A stretch of 64,000 nt of DNA from an uncultured Nocardioides sp. (GTDB lineage: Bacteria; Actinomycetota; Actinomycetes; Propionibacteriales; Nocardioidaceae), in NCBI RefSeq assembly GCF_947489365.1, contig NZ_CANLDB010000008.1, positions 124,001-188,000 on the forward strand. Direction: 5' to 3'. Each line of letters opens with the position of its first letter. The first letter of the stretch is position 1. Positions 33,332-42,821 of this stretch are shown in pieces. The notes beneath the pieces are model-generated. The model saw only the letters and a list, made by a program, of their open reading frames with translations. It was not told the origin of the DNA and searched no databases. The translations under genes were made by a program, and so were the position numbers.

Positions 33332-33853
33332 ATGGTGCGGCAGACGGTCCCCCCGCGCATCCGCTGGGCGGTCGGGGCGATGGACGTGCAGGGCACCGAC
33401 CATCTCCTCGAGATCGGCTGCGGACCCGGGGCGGCGGCGGAGGTGATCTGCCCGCGCCTGTCGTCGGGCAAGCTGTTCTGCATCGACCGCTCGGAGTCGG
33501 GCGTCGACCGCACGCGGCGGCGCAACCAGCCCCACGTCGACTCCGGCCGGCTGACCGTCCGCCAGATCGACCTGGCGACGCTGCGGGTGCCGGTACGCCG
33601 GCTCGACAAGGCCTTCGCCTTCAACGTCAACCTGTTCTGGGTGCGGGACTGCGCGGACGAGGTGGCGCTGCTGCACGACCGGCTGGTGCCGGGCGGGAAG
33701 CTCTTCCTGTTCTACGAGGCGCCCCGCGTGCGCGAGGACCTCGCCCGTGTCGTCGGCGGGGCGAGCAACGCGCTCGCCGGCGGCGGCTTCGAGGTCTCGC
33801 GCCTCGACTCCGCCGACCCGGCGGTCATCGGGATCGTCGGCACCCGGGTCTGA
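33332..33853 (+). CDS. Class I SAM-dependent methyltransferase
   Basis: A 173-residue Rossmann methyltransferase core. The SAM-binding loop is LLEIGCGPGAAAEVIC, followed by the acidic strand end in LFCIDRSESGVDRT. A post-motif block reads LHDRLVPGGKLFLFYEAP. The protein is short, with no extra substrate domain. The substrate cannot be assigned. It is a single + gene between dapB and the M16 peptidase. Confidence 0.88.
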   Translation: MVRQTVPPRIRWAVGAMDVQGTDHLLEIGCGPGAAAEVICPRLSSGKLFCIDRSESGVDRTRRRNQPHVDSGRLTVRQIDLATLRVPVRRLDKAFAFNVNLFWVRDCADEVALLHDRLVPGGKLFLFYEAPRVREDLARVVGGASNALAGGGFEVSRLDSADPAVIGIVGTRV

Positions 33854-33880
33854 GGGCCCGACGTCCGGTGCCCAGGGGGC

Positions 33881-35209
33881 CTACGGACCGACGAGCGCCA
33901 GGGTCTCCGGCTCGGTGAGCAGCTCCGCGGCCAGGGCGCCGCAGGCGTCGGGCGTGACGGCGCCGATCCGGTCGAGGACGTCGTCAACGCCGAGATGGGG
34001 GTCGCCCGCCAGCTCGGAGCGGCCGAGGCGGTACATCCGGGAGCCCGGGTCCTCGAGGCCCAGGACGGTGGCGCCGCGCAGCTGCCCCTGTCCCCGCCGT
34101 ACCTCCTCGGGGGACAGCCCGGTGCGGGCGGCCTCGGCGAGCTCGGTGCGGACGACGTCCACCAGCGCGTCGACCCGCTCGGGCAGGCACGAGGCGCCGA
34201 CGGCGAGGATCCCCGCGTCGCGGTACGACGAGGAGTAGGCGTAGACCGAGTAGGCCAGGCCGCGTCGCTCCCGGACCTCCTGGAAGAGCCGGGACGATGT
34301 CCCGCCGCCCAGCGCGGTCGTCAGCACGCCCATCGCGAAGCGGCGCGGGTCGCCGCGGACGAGACCCCGGTGGCCCAGCAGGACGCTGACCTGCTCGAAG
34401 GGCCGGCTGAGGCGTGAGGCACCCCCGACCGGCACGAGACCGGTGGTGGCGCGCTCGACGGCGCGTGGCTCGCCCGCCACGTCGAGGAAGCCCCGGCGCG
34501 AGAAGGACCGCTCGACCTGGGCGACGACCTCGTCGTGGTCGAGGTTGCCGGCGGCCGAGACGACGATCGACCCGGGCCGGTAGTGCTCGGCGTGGAACGC
34601 CGCGACCTGGTCACGGGTGAGGGCGGCGATCGAGTCGGCGGTGCCGGCGACCGGCTGGCCCAGGGGCGAGTCGGGCCAGGCCCGCTCGGCGAACAGGTCG
34701 GCGACCACGTCGTCGGGGTCGTCGGAGTGCATGGCGATCTCGTCGAGGATCACCTCGCGCTCGGCGTCGACGTCCTCGAGGGTGATCAGCGAGTCGGTGA
34801 CCATGTCGCCGAGGACGTCGACCGCCAGCGGCAGGTCGGTGTCGAGGACGCGGGCGTGGAAGCAGGTGTGCTCGCGGTCGGTGAAGGCGTTGACCTCTCC
34901 CCCGACCTCGTCGAGCGCGACGGACAGGTCCATCGCGGTGCGGGTGGAGGTCCCCTTGAACAGCACGTGCTCGAGGAAGTGCGAGCAGCCGTGCAGCGCG
35001 GGTGTCTCGTCGCGCGAGCCGACGCCCACCCACACGCCGAGGGAGGCGGAGCGGACGCCCGGCATCGCCTCGGTGATCACTCGCAGGCCGCTGGGCAGCG
35101 TCGTACGACGCACCTGCGGGGGCAGGACGGAGGGGTCACCCACGCCGGACGGCCGGCCCGCAGCGATGTGCTGCGAGCCGGCCGTCACGGGGTGCTGGTC
35201 GAGGACCAC
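33881..35209 (-). CDS. M16 family zinc peptidase (PepR-like)
   Basis: A 442-residue pitrilysin-family peptidase. The inverted zinc motif is HFLEHVLFKGT, and the third ligand Glu lies in DAEREVILDEIAMHSDDPDD. A C-terminal M16 half (about 210-440) contains RERRGLAYSVYAYSSSY. It sits eight bases downstream of pnp on the same strand, as pepR follows gpsI in M. tuberculosis, so the two are probably co-transcribed. Its substrate is unknown. Confidence 0.93.
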   Translation of the reverse strand: MVLDQHPVTAGSQHIAAGRPSGVGDPSVLPPQVRRTTLPSGLRVITEAMPGVRSASLGVWVGVGSRDETPALHGCSHFLEHVLFKGTSTRTAMDLSVALDEVGGEVNAFTDREHTCFHARVLDTDLPLAVDVLGDMVTDSLITLEDVDAEREVILDEIAMHSDDPDDVVADLFAERAWPDSPLGQPVAGTADSIAALTRDQVAAFHAEHYRPGSIVVSAAGNLDHDEVVAQVERSFSRRGFLDVAGEPRAVERATTGLVPVGGASRLSRPFEQVSVLLGHRGLVRGDPRRFAMGVLTTALGGGTSSRLFQEVRERRGLAYSVYAYSSSYRDAGILAVGASCLPERVDALVDVVRTELAEAARTGLSPEEVRRGQGQLRGATVLGLEDPGSRMYRLGRSELAGDPHLGVDDVLDRIGAVTPDACGALAAELLTEPETLALVGP

Positions 35210-35216
35210 GCGGCGC

Positions 35217-37454
35217 TCAGACCTCCGCGGTCTCGGCGCCGTCGGCCGCCGGGGCGTCGGTCTCGGCCGACTCCTCCTCGACGACGGGGATCAGCGACAG
35301 CTTGCCGCGGTCGTCGATCTCGGCGATCTGGACCTGGACCTTCTGGCCCACCGAGACGACCTCCTCGACGGCGTCGACGCGCTTGCCGCCGGCGAGGGCG
35401 CGCAGCTTGCTGATGTGCAGCAGGCCGTCCTTGCCGGGGAGCAGCGACACGAAGGCGCCGAAGTTGGTCGTCTTCACGACGGTGCCGAGGTAGCGCTCGC
35501 CGACCTCGGGCATCGTCGGGTTGGCGATCGCGTTGACGGCCGAGCGGGCGGCCTCGGCGGCCGCGCCGTCGGTGGCACCGATGTAGATGGTGCCGTCGTC
35601 CTCGATCGTCAGCTGCGCGCCGGTGTCGTCCTGGATCTGGTTGATCACCTTGCCCTTGGGGCCGATGACCTCGCCGATCTTGTCGACGGGGATCTTCACG
35701 GTGATGATGCGCGGCGCGTGGACCGACATCTCCTCGGGGGTGTCGATGGCCTCGGCCATGACGTCGAGGATCGTGAACCGGGCCTCGCGGGCCTGGGTCA
35801 GCGCGGCGGCCAGCACGTCGGCGGGGATGCCGTCGAGCTTCGTGTCGAGCTGGAGCGCGGTGACGAACTCGTTGGTGCCGGCGACCTTGAAGTCCATGTC
35901 GCCGAACGCGTCCTCGGCGCCGAGGATGTCGGTCAGCGCGACGTACTGCGTCGCGCCGTCGACCTCGCCGGAGATGAGGCCCATCGCGATGCCCGCGACG
36001 GGCGCGCGCAGCGGCACGCCGGCCTGGAGCAGCGACAGGGTGGACGCACAGACCGAACCCATCGAGGTGGAGCCGTTGGAGCCCATGGCCTCGGAGAGCT
36101 GGCGGATCGCGTACGGGAACTCCTCGCGGTCCGGGAGCACCGGCAGCAGCGCGCGACGCGCGAGCGCACCGTGGCCGACCTCGCGGCGCTTCGGCGAGCC
36201 GACGCGGCCGGTCTCGCCGGTGGAGAACGGCGGGAAGACGTACTTGTGCATGTAACGGCGCGACGACTCCGGGGAGAGCGTGTCGAGCTTCTGCTCCATG
36301 GTGAGCATGTTCAGCGTGGTGACGCCCAGGATCTGGGTCTCGCCGCGCTCGAACAGCGCCGAGCCGTGGACGCGCGGGATGACGGCGACCTCGGCGTGCA
36401 GCGGACGGATGTCGGCGAGGCCGCGGCCGTCCATGCGGACCTTCTCGCGCAGCACGCGCTCGCGGACGATGTCCTTGCCGAGGCTGCGGAACGCGGCCCC
36501 GATCTCCTTCTCGCGACCCTCGAACTGACCGCCGACCTTCTCGAGGAGGTCGGCCTTGATCTCGTCGAGACGACCGTCGCGCTCCTGCTTGTCGCCGATC
36601 GTGTAGGCCTGCGCGGCGTCGTCGCGCACGGCGGACTCCACGGCGGCGTACACGTCGTCCTCGTAGTCGAGGAAGACCGGGAAGTCGGCGACCGGCTTGG
36701 CGGCCTCCTTGGCCAGCTCGGCCTGGGCCTCGCACAGCTGCTTGATGAAGGGCTTCGCGGCGTCGAGACCGCCGGCGACGACCTCCTCGGTCGGGGCCTG
36801 CTGGCCCGAGCGCACCTTGTGCCAGGTCTGCTCGGTGGCCTCGGCCTCGACCATCATGATGGCGACGTCGCCGGAGTCGGTGACGCGGCCCGCGACGACC
36901 ATGTCGAACACGGCGTCCTCGAGCTGGGAGTGCGTCGGGAAGGCGACCCACTGGCCGTCGATGAGGGCGACGCGAACGCCTCCGACCGGGCCGGAGAACG
37001 GCAGGCCGGAGAGCTGGGTCGACAGCGACGCCGCGTTGATCGCGAGGACGTCGTACGGCTGGTCGGGGTCGAGCGCCATGACGGTGATGACGACCTGGAC
37101 CTCGTTGCGCAGACCCTTCTTGAAGGTCGGGCGCAGCGGACGGTCGATGAGGCGGCAGGTGAGGATCGCGTCCTCGCCCGGGCGACCCTCGGACCGGAAG
37201 AAGGAGCCGGGGATCTTGCCCGCGGCGTACATCCGCTCCTCGACGTCGATCGTCAGGGGGAAGAAGTCGAAGTGGTCCTTCGGGTGCTTCCCGGCGGTGG
37301 TCGCCGAGAGGAGCATGGTGTCGTCGTCGAGGTAGGCCGTCACGGAGCCGGCGGCCTGGCGGGCGAGCAGCCCGGTCTCGAACTTGACGGTGCGGGTGCC
37401 GAAGGAGCCGTTGTCGAGAACGGTCTCCACGGCGGAGATGACAGGTTCGGTCAC
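35217..37454 (-). CDS. pnp: Polyribonucleotide nucleotidyltransferase (PNPase)
   Basis: A 745-residue phosphorolytic 3'-5' exoribonuclease of mRNA decay. It has two RNase PH domains (the second with GSNGSTSMGSVCASTLSLL), a KH domain with IGEVIGPKGKVINQIQ (about residue 600) and an S1 domain (GERYLGTVVKTTNFGAFVSL). The acidic tail EEESAETDAPAADGAE is variable. GTG 37454 has AGAGGT five bases upstream. The usual rpsO-pnp adjacency is broken: rpsO lies 12 kb away. Confidence 0.97.
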   Translation of the reverse strand: MTEPVISAVETVLDNGSFGTRTVKFETGLLARQAAGSVTAYLDDDTMLLSATTAGKHPKDHFDFFPLTIDVEERMYAAGKIPGSFFRSEGRPGEDAILTCRLIDRPLRPTFKKGLRNEVQVVITVMALDPDQPYDVLAINAASLSTQLSGLPFSGPVGGVRVALIDGQWVAFPTHSQLEDAVFDMVVAGRVTDSGDVAIMMVEAEATEQTWHKVRSGQQAPTEEVVAGGLDAAKPFIKQLCEAQAELAKEAAKPVADFPVFLDYEDDVYAAVESAVRDDAAQAYTIGDKQERDGRLDEIKADLLEKVGGQFEGREKEIGAAFRSLGKDIVRERVLREKVRMDGRGLADIRPLHAEVAVIPRVHGSALFERGETQILGVTTLNMLTMEQKLDTLSPESSRRYMHKYVFPPFSTGETGRVGSPKRREVGHGALARRALLPVLPDREEFPYAIRQLSEAMGSNGSTSMGSVCASTLSLLQAGVPLRAPVAGIAMGLISGEVDGATQYVALTDILGAEDAFGDMDFKVAGTNEFVTALQLDTKLDGIPADVLAAALTQAREARFTILDVMAEAIDTPEEMSVHAPRIITVKIPVDKIGEVIGPKGKVINQIQDDTGAQLTIEDDGTIYIGATDGAAAEAARSAVNAIANPTMPEVGERYLGTVVKTTNFGAFVSLLPGKDGLLHISKLRALAGGKRVDAVEEVVSVGQKVQVQIAEIDDRGKLSLIPVVEEESAETDAPAADGAETAEV

Positions 37455-37642
37455 AGATGACCTCTCTGATCGCGAAACGGCCGCGCCACCTGTCCGCGTA
37501 GCCGCCCCGTCGGGGCGGATCGCCGGCCTTCGATCGAGACCCGCAGGAGTCCGCCACGCGGGCGGGGCCTGAAGGTCACTACCGAGGACCGGGCGAGGGA
37601 GTGGGCGCGCGGACCGCTTCTGGTGTGGTTGCAAACACCACG

Positions 37643-37672
37643 ACGCTACCAGCGGGCCTCGGGGCGACCCAA
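37643..37672 (-). promoter_or_regulatory. Candidate pnp promoter and leader
   Basis: On the minus strand TTGGGT (37667-37672) and TAGCGT (37643-37648) are 18 bp apart, giving a leader of about 180 nt before pnp. The leader starts with a small GTGGT/ACCAC hairpin. Just upstream, 37676-37705 holds three near-identical 11-bp CCCACGCCCGT units. Confidence 0.45.
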
Positions 37673-37701
37673 TCCCACGCCCGTCCCACGCCCGTCCCAC
37701 G

Positions 37702-37721
37702 GCCGTCCCGGGCGGGACGGC
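37702..37721 (-). terminator. Terminator of the Ter biosynthetic operon
   Basis: GCCGTCCCGGGCGGGACGGC is a compact palindromic hairpin directly after the stop codon of the HAD gene on the minus strand, ahead of the pnp promoter. Confidence 0.55.
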
Positions 37722-38525
37722 TCAGAGTCGCGCGCAGAGCCATCGCGCGACCTCCTCGCCCGCCAGCGGGCCGCCCCGGCGCTGCGTGCGCTCCCCGGTC
37801 GGGTGGGCCCAGCCGTGGCGGTCGAGGTAGGAACCGGCGGGGGTCAGGGCCGCGGCGGCGAGGGCGAGCATGTCGGCGTCGAGCAGCGAGTCGCCCGCGG
37901 CGGCGGCCAGCGGGAGGCCGGTGCGCTCGAGCAGCCGGGCCACGCCCGCACCCTTCGTCAGCGGGGCCGGGGTCAGGTAGGTCTTCGTGCGCTCGGGCGT
38001 CATGACCCAACCGGCGTCGGCCACGCCGGCGCCGAGGCGGTCCCACCAGGTCGCGGGCGGCTCGTCGCCGGTCATGAGGAGGTAGCAGAACACCCCGTCG
38101 GCGTCGCGGACCCGGCGTACCCAGGGCACCTCGAGGAGGTCCCCGAGACCGTCGACGAGGCCGGCGGCGGACGTCACCGACGCGACGGCGGCGGAGGTCG
38201 CGGCGGTGAAGTCGGCGTCCTCGACGCCGTCGACCAGCAGGCGGCCCGCGTTGAGGCACAGGGCGTGCCGCACGGCCGGCAGGCGCAGCCGGCGCAGCTG
38301 GTCGGGGGTGCGGGTGGTGACCCAGACCAGGCGGTCCGTGCGCGCCCCCTCGGCGAGCTCGTCGTACGCCGCCCGGGTGACGTAGGCGTGCTCGGCGCCG
38401 TCCAGCTCCTCGACGCACACCAGCGGGCCCGGGTCGGGGTCGACGGCGCGGTCCCAGGTCCGGCGCGACCACACGAGGGTGCGGTCGAGGTCGGAGAGCA
38501 CCAGTCCTCCCGCTGCTCCGGCCAT
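37722..38525 (-). CDS. HAD-superfamily phosphatase of the Ter metabolite module
   Basis: A 267-residue HAD hydrolase with motif I at VLSDLDRTLVWSR, a Lys in TPAPLTKGAGVARLLE and motif IV AAGDSLLDADMLALA. The insert carries a Cof-like cap. It is the last gene of a four-gene minus operon with StiP, phosphoribosyltransferase and HpcH-like genes; its ATG overlaps the StiP stop (TGATG). In published comparative work on Ter systems, a HAD phosphatase with these partners is predicted to dephosphorylate a nucleoside-like product. That role is inferred from context. Confidence 0.85.
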   Translation of the reverse strand: MAGAAGGLVLSDLDRTLVWSRRTWDRAVDPDPGPLVCVEELDGAEHAYVTRAAYDELAEGARTDRLVWVTTRTPDQLRRLRLPAVRHALCLNAGRLLVDGVEDADFTAATSAAVASVTSAAGLVDGLGDLLEVPWVRRVRDADGVFCYLLMTGDEPPATWWDRLGAGVADAGWVMTPERTKTYLTPAPLTKGAGVARLLERTGLPLAAAAGDSLLDADMLALAAAALTPAGSYLDRHGWAHPTGERTQRRGGPLAGEEVARWLCARL

Positions 38526-39634
38526 CAGCCCTCCCCCGCGCCGACGCCGGGCCTGATGATCCCGACGCAGGAGTAGGCGAGGTCGTCGACCTCGACGACC
38601 GGCACGCCGCGCTCGGCCGCGAGCTCGAGGACGTGGCCGAGGTGGGCCCGGCGGTCGGGCCGGACCAGCACCCGCCACGGGACGCGGCGCAGCAGCACCC
38701 GGGTGGTCTCCCCCACGCCGGGTTTCACGAGGTTGAGGTCGTCGATGCCGTGCGCGGCGGCGACGGCCTCGACCGAGCGCCAGCCCGACCAGGTCGGGGT
38801 CCGGTCGGACGCCGCGAGCCGGCGCGCCGCCTCGCGGGCGCTGTCGGCGACGTCGTCGAAGGACGCGCCGACCGCGTCGAGGTAGCGCCCCGAGACGTCC
38901 TCGTCGGCGAGCTCGGCGTAGAACTTCGCGCCGTGGAAGTCACCGGGACCGATCAGCTCGTCGTTGAGCACGGTGCGCGAGACCAGCCCGGAGACGGTGG
39001 AGTTCAGGCACGCGGACGGGATGAGGAAGTCGTCGCGGGTGCCGAACAGCTCGGTGCAGGACCCGGGGTCGGCGAGGACGGCGACGCGGGGGTCGAAGCC
39101 GGGGTGGGCGCCGATCGCGGCGGTCAGCTCGCGGGTGATCGCGCCCTTGCCGGTCCAGCCGTCGACGAACACCACCCGGGCGGGGTCGTGGTGGGTCGCG
39201 AGGTGCTCCAGCGCGACCCCGTCGATGCCGCGGCCGCGGACGATCGACAGCGTGTGGTGCGGCCAGTCGAGGCCCAGCCGGGCGGCGTACCGGCGCAGCA
39301 GGACGCCCACGGGGGTCCCGGCGCGCGCGAGCGAGGCGAGGACGAGGTCGCGCCCGCGGACCTCCACCAGCAGGTGCGCGAGCGTCGCGACCGCGTGCGC
39401 CACCCCGGGGCCGTGCTCGACGAGCGCCCGCTCGAACAGCGCGGCGTACGCCGGGCCCGGGCGGTACTCGACCGGCAGCGACTCGGCGTAGTGCGCGCGG
39501 CCCGACTGCACGGCCGCCTCACGCTGCTCGGTGGGCGCCTCGAGGTCCACGTGGGACAGGTCGGTGAGCAGCCAGCTGACCTCGTCGGGGGCGTAGCTGC
39601 CGAAGGCCGGGCCGTGGAGCGGGACGGCGCTCAT
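38525..39634 (-). CDS. StiP-type (TerD-associated) protein
   Basis: A 369-residue protein of the family annotated cysteine protease StiP, found with Ter genes. Characteristic stretches are FGSYAPDEVSWLLTDLSHVD, GPAYAALFERAL, VVFVDGWTGKGAITRELTAA (a phosphoribosyltransferase-like PRPP loop) and LIPSACLNSTVSGLVSRTVL. The VDGWTGKG loop makes a sugar-phosphate transfer role at least as likely as proteolysis. The ATG overlaps the stop of the preceding phosphoribosyltransferase gene (ATGA). Confidence 0.85.
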   Translation of the reverse strand: MSAVPLHGPAFGSYAPDEVSWLLTDLSHVDLEAPTEQREAAVQSGRAHYAESLPVEYRPGPAYAALFERALVEHGPGVAHAVATLAHLLVEVRGRDLVLASLARAGTPVGVLLRRYAARLGLDWPHHTLSIVRGRGIDGVALEHLATHHDPARVVFVDGWTGKGAITRELTAAIGAHPGFDPRVAVLADPGSCTELFGTRDDFLIPSACLNSTVSGLVSRTVLNDELIGPGDFHGAKFYAELADEDVSGRYLDAVGASFDDVADSAREAARRLAASDRTPTWSGWRSVEAVAAAHGIDDLNLVKPGVGETTRVLLRRVPWRVLVRPDRRAHLGHVLELAAERGVPVVEVDDLAYSCVGIIRPGVGAGEG

Positions 39635-40869
39635 CCGGCGTCGTCCCCGTCCCGCAGGCGGAGGACGACCACCCGCGGCGCCACCACGCGCAGGCGTGCC
39701 ACGAGGTCGGCTGCCCCGTCCGGGCCCGTGGCGGGGTCGAGCACGAGGACGGCGGTCCCGAACGCGCCCGGCGCGAGGTTGTAGGCGTAGCGGGCAGGAG
39801 TGTCGTCGGGGCCCGAGCCGCCGTCGTGGCTGCGGAACGCCAGGCCGTGGCGGACGGCGTACCCCGGGTCGTCGAGGACGACGACCGGCGACCGGGTGGT
39901 CGACGAGACCGTCACCTCGTCGTCGTGCCCGGCGGTGAGCGCCTCGGCCAGGCGCAGCGGCAGGTGCATGAGCTCCTCGGTCCCGAGGACGTGGACGCGC
40001 CCGTGGAGGAGGGGGCGCACGCGGTCGGCGAGGTCGGCGACGGCGGCGTCGAACGCCGCGGCGTCGGTCGGCCGGAAGGCGTGCCGCCCGCCGTCGGGGA
40101 CGCCGGCGGGCCAGGGGGCAGTGACGTCCTCGACAGCCCCGGTGGCGGCCGGCAGGGGGGCGTCGGGGTCCGGCGGGTCGGCCGCGAGGGCGGCGGCGAC
40201 GTGCTCGTCGCGCGCGCCGTCCGTCCGGGTCTCGGCCCGCAGCAGGGCGACGTGGTGGACGACGGCGCCGGCGACCTCGTGGGTGTCCGGCTCGGCCGCC
40301 GGCCGGAGGTCCAGCAGCGACGCCACGACGTACGACGACCGCGGCGCGAGCCGCTGGAGGGCGGCGACGGTGTTGCGGGCCGTGGTCCCGGTGGTGACCT
40401 CGTCGTCGACCAGGACGACCGGCCCGTCACCGTGGAGCAGGTCGGGGTCGTCGGGCAGCAGCCGGTGGGTGGTGGCGTGGCTGTGCTCCTCCTCGAAGTT
40501 CAGCGCCGAGGTGCCGGGCCGTCGCGTCGAGTGCAGGTACGGCGCGCCCGCGTCGCGGGCGGTCAGCCGCTCGGCGACGAGGTGGCCCAGCCCGGTCGCG
40601 GTCTCGGCATACCCGAGGACCAGCGACGGCGTCGCGCCGTCGAGCGCGTCGAGCACGGCGTCGGCGAGCCGGTCGGCGACCTCGCGGGCACGGGCCGGGG
40701 CGACCGGGACGTGCTTGGCCAGCACCGGGGACACCACCAGGTGCAGGCGCCGCGGGTTGCGGCGCAGGGCGAGCCCCCACAGGGCCTCGTCCGCCCTGTC
40801 GGGGTCGAGGGGCACGAGGTCCAGCCCGAGGTGCTCGCGCACCCAGGAGCGACCGTCCGGAGCGCTCAC
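39631..40869 (-). CDS. Phosphoribosyltransferase of the Ter metabolite module
   Basis: A 412-residue protein with an orotate-PRTase-like domain. The PRPP signature is GPVVLVDDEVTTGTTARNTV (about residue 145). Before it come LVLGYAETATGLGHLVAERL and LNFEEEHSHATTHRLL. The C-terminal 200 residues form a second domain (TRSP-like) with HVLGTEELMHLPLRLAEAL. It would attach or remove a ribose-phosphate in the predicted nucleoside-like pathway. GTG 40869 overlaps the stop of the aldolase gene and its stop overlaps StiP. Confidence 0.87.
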   Translation of the reverse strand: MSAPDGRSWVREHLGLDLVPLDPDRADEALWGLALRRNPRRLHLVVSPVLAKHVPVAPARAREVADRLADAVLDALDGATPSLVLGYAETATGLGHLVAERLTARDAGAPYLHSTRRPGTSALNFEEEHSHATTHRLLPDDPDLLHGDGPVVLVDDEVTTGTTARNTVAALQRLAPRSSYVVASLLDLRPAAEPDTHEVAGAVVHHVALLRAETRTDGARDEHVAAALAADPPDPDAPLPAATGAVEDVTAPWPAGVPDGGRHAFRPTDAAAFDAAVADLADRVRPLLHGRVHVLGTEELMHLPLRLAEALTAGHDDEVTVSSTTRSPVVVLDDPGYAVRHGLAFRSHDGGSGPDDTPARYAYNLAPGAFGTAVLVLDPATGPDGAADLVARLRVVAPRVVVLRLRDGDDAG

Positions 40870-42029
40870 GCGTCGGGTCCGATCGCCGCGGAGAGCAGGT
40901 CCACGAACGTGACGTCGGGCCGGGCGACGCCGAACACCGAGGCGCGGAGCAGCAGCCGCCGCGCCCAGGCCGCGTGCGGGGTGCCCTCGTTCATCTTGTT
41001 GCCGTACGCCGACCGCACGACGCCGCCGCCGGAGTCGGCGGCGGCGAGCACCTCGGTGGCGTCGGCCCACTCCTCGTGGCTGACCACCGACATGGCGTGG
41101 ACGACGGGGACGTGGCTGGGGTGGATGACCGTCTTGCCGAGCAGCCCGTTGGCCCGGTCGAGGAGCACCTCGCGGATCAGCCCGTCGAGGTCGCGGGCCA
41201 TCAGCTCGGCCCGCAGGCGCTGGTCCTCGCGGCTCGCGAACGGGGTGGCCCGCAGCTGGGGCCGCAGGACCCGGTCGGCGGAGGTGAAGTACTCCCACAC
41301 CGGCCCGCTGACGGCGTGGCCGACCTCGGGGCGCCCGAGCACGTTGACGACGTCGCCGATGGCGGCCGCGACCAGCCGGACGTCGTACACGGTGAGGTCG
41401 GGCGGGCGCCGCAGCGCGAAGGCGGAGCCCATGTCGGTGGCGCCGATCCGCACGGCGAGCACGCGGTCGCGGTGGCCGGCGAGCAGCTCGCGGATCGCGA
41501 CCAGCTCGGCCACCCGGGTCTCGGCGTGGACCACCCGGGCGGTCTCGACGACCGGCATCGCGAGCAGCCGCCGTCCGAGGCGCTGCTCCCCCGCTGCGAC
41601 GGCGTCCAGGTACCCGGGTCCGCACCCGACGCCGAACTTGGGCAGCACGAAGCCGTCGAGCACCCGCGGGTGCGCCGCGGCCATCGCCGTCACGAGCCCG
41701 ACCTGGTCGGCGTCGCGCACACGCACGAAGACCAGCGGCAGGTCCTGCTTCCCGGCCAGGACCGCCAGGGCGCCCTCGACGTTCTCCAGCGCCTCGCCGA
41801 CGGCGCCGTCCGGGATGGCGTCCTCCAGGCAGAGCACGACGCTGCCGGCGCCGAGGCCCCGCACGCGGACGACGTCCGCCGCCAGGTCGGGCCGTGTGGC
41901 CGGGATGTAGAGGGTCGCGCCCAGGGCGTGGGCGAGCTGGTCCAGGGGACCCTCGGGGTCCACGTCGGCGGGCTCGGCGTGGAACAGCCGTGCCCGCTCG
42001 TCGTCGTCCAGGAACGCGAACTGACGCAC
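40866..42029 (-). CDS. HpcH/HpaI aldolase / citrate lyase beta-like protein (Ter module)
   Basis: A 387-residue TIM-barrel lyase. Family blocks are LYIPATRPDLAADVVR, SVVLCLEDAIPDGAV with the acidic pair, and FVRVRDADQVG, followed by VLPKFGVGCGPGYLDAV and KTVIHPSHVPVVHAMSVVSH. It probably makes or breaks a C-C bond using an acyl-CoA or oxo-acid. It starts at a GTG (42029) with GGGAGAG upstream and leads the four-gene operon whose downstream genes all overlap by 1-4 bp. It is divergent from the first terD gene. Confidence 0.87.
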   Translation of the reverse strand: MRQFAFLDDDERARLFHAEPADVDPEGPLDQLAHALGATLYIPATRPDLAADVVRVRGLGAGSVVLCLEDAIPDGAVGEALENVEGALAVLAGKQDLPLVFVRVRDADQVGLVTAMAAAHPRVLDGFVLPKFGVGCGPGYLDAVAAGEQRLGRRLLAMPVVETARVVHAETRVAELVAIRELLAGHRDRVLAVRIGATDMGSAFALRRPPDLTVYDVRLVAAAIGDVVNVLGRPEVGHAVSGPVWEYFTSADRVLRPQLRATPFASREDQRLRAELMARDLDGLIREVLLDRANGLLGKTVIHPSHVPVVHAMSVVSHEEWADATEVLAAADSGGGVVRSAYGNKMNEGTPHAAWARRLLLRASVFGVARPDVTFVDLLSAAIGPDA

Positions 42030-42181
42030 CTGTCTCTCCCTCCCCCGATCCGCACCGCACCCTAGGGGTACGGCGCTGCGCCGGGTCCGACTCCCGGCGC
42101 ACCGGCCGGACCATGCCCTAGCGTGGGCACGTCAAACGCGCCCCGATCGGGCGCATCGCCCCACGCCCGGAGGTGTGTCCC

Positions 42182-42760
42182 GTGCCCGTGTCCCTGTCCA
42201 AGGGCGGCAACGTCAGCCTGACCAAGATGGCCCCGTCCCTCTCCTCGGTCCGCGTCGGTCTCGGGTGGGACCAGCGCACCACGACCGGTCAGGACTACGA
42301 CCTCGACGCCTCCGCCCTGGTGTGCGGCGAGGGCGAGAAGGTGCTGTCCGACAGCCACTTCATCTTCTACAACAACCTGACCTCCCCCGAGGGCACCGTG
42401 CGCCACACCGGTGACATCAAGGACGGCGCCGCGGCCGGGGACGACGAGGTCCTCGAGGTCGACCTCGCCGACCTGACCCCGCAGACCGACCGCGTCGTGT
42501 TCTCGGTGACGATCCACGACGCCGACGCCCGCGGGCACAGCTTCGGCCAGGTCAAGAACGCCTTCATCCGCGTCGTCGACAGGTCGAACGACGAGGAGCT
42601 CGCCCGCTACGACCTCTCCGAGGACGCCTCGACCGAGACCGCCATGGTCTTCGGCGAGCTGTACCGCAACGGGGACGAGTGGAAGTTCCGTGCCATCGGC
42701 CAGGGTTACGCCTCCGGCCTGCAGGGCATCGTGAGCAACTACGGCGTCAACCTCTCCTGA
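42182..42760 (+). CDS. TerD family protein (copy 1)
   Basis: A 192-residue TerD/stress protein. The double-calcium-binding pattern is visible: GLGWDQRTTTGQDYDLDASA and, further on, AAGDDEVLEVDLADL. The ending GQGYASGLQGIVSNYGVN is typical of TerD/TerE. These cytosolic proteins act in tellurite, phage and metal stress responses and bind Ca2+. GTG 42182 follows GGAGG by eight bases. It forms a pair with the next gene and is divergent from the biosynthetic operon. Confidence 0.95.
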   Translation: MPVSLSKGGNVSLTKMAPSLSSVRVGLGWDQRTTTGQDYDLDASALVCGEGEKVLSDSHFIFYNNLTSPEGTVRHTGDIKDGAAAGDDEVLEVDLADLTPQTDRVVFSVTIHDADARGHSFGQVKNAFIRVVDRSNDEELARYDLSEDASTETAMVFGELYRNGDEWKFRAIGQGYASGLQGIVSNYGVNLS

Positions 42761-42821
42761 CCCGCCGCCACACCACACGCCGGCAGCCCGGCCCGACACC
42801 CAGAACCGAGGACACCACGCC

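Noticed and set aside
34617..37460. A 947-codon open frame on the + strand
   Set aside because: It is the antisense shadow of pnp; high GC leaves the opposite frame open and the translation is a low-complexity string without domains.
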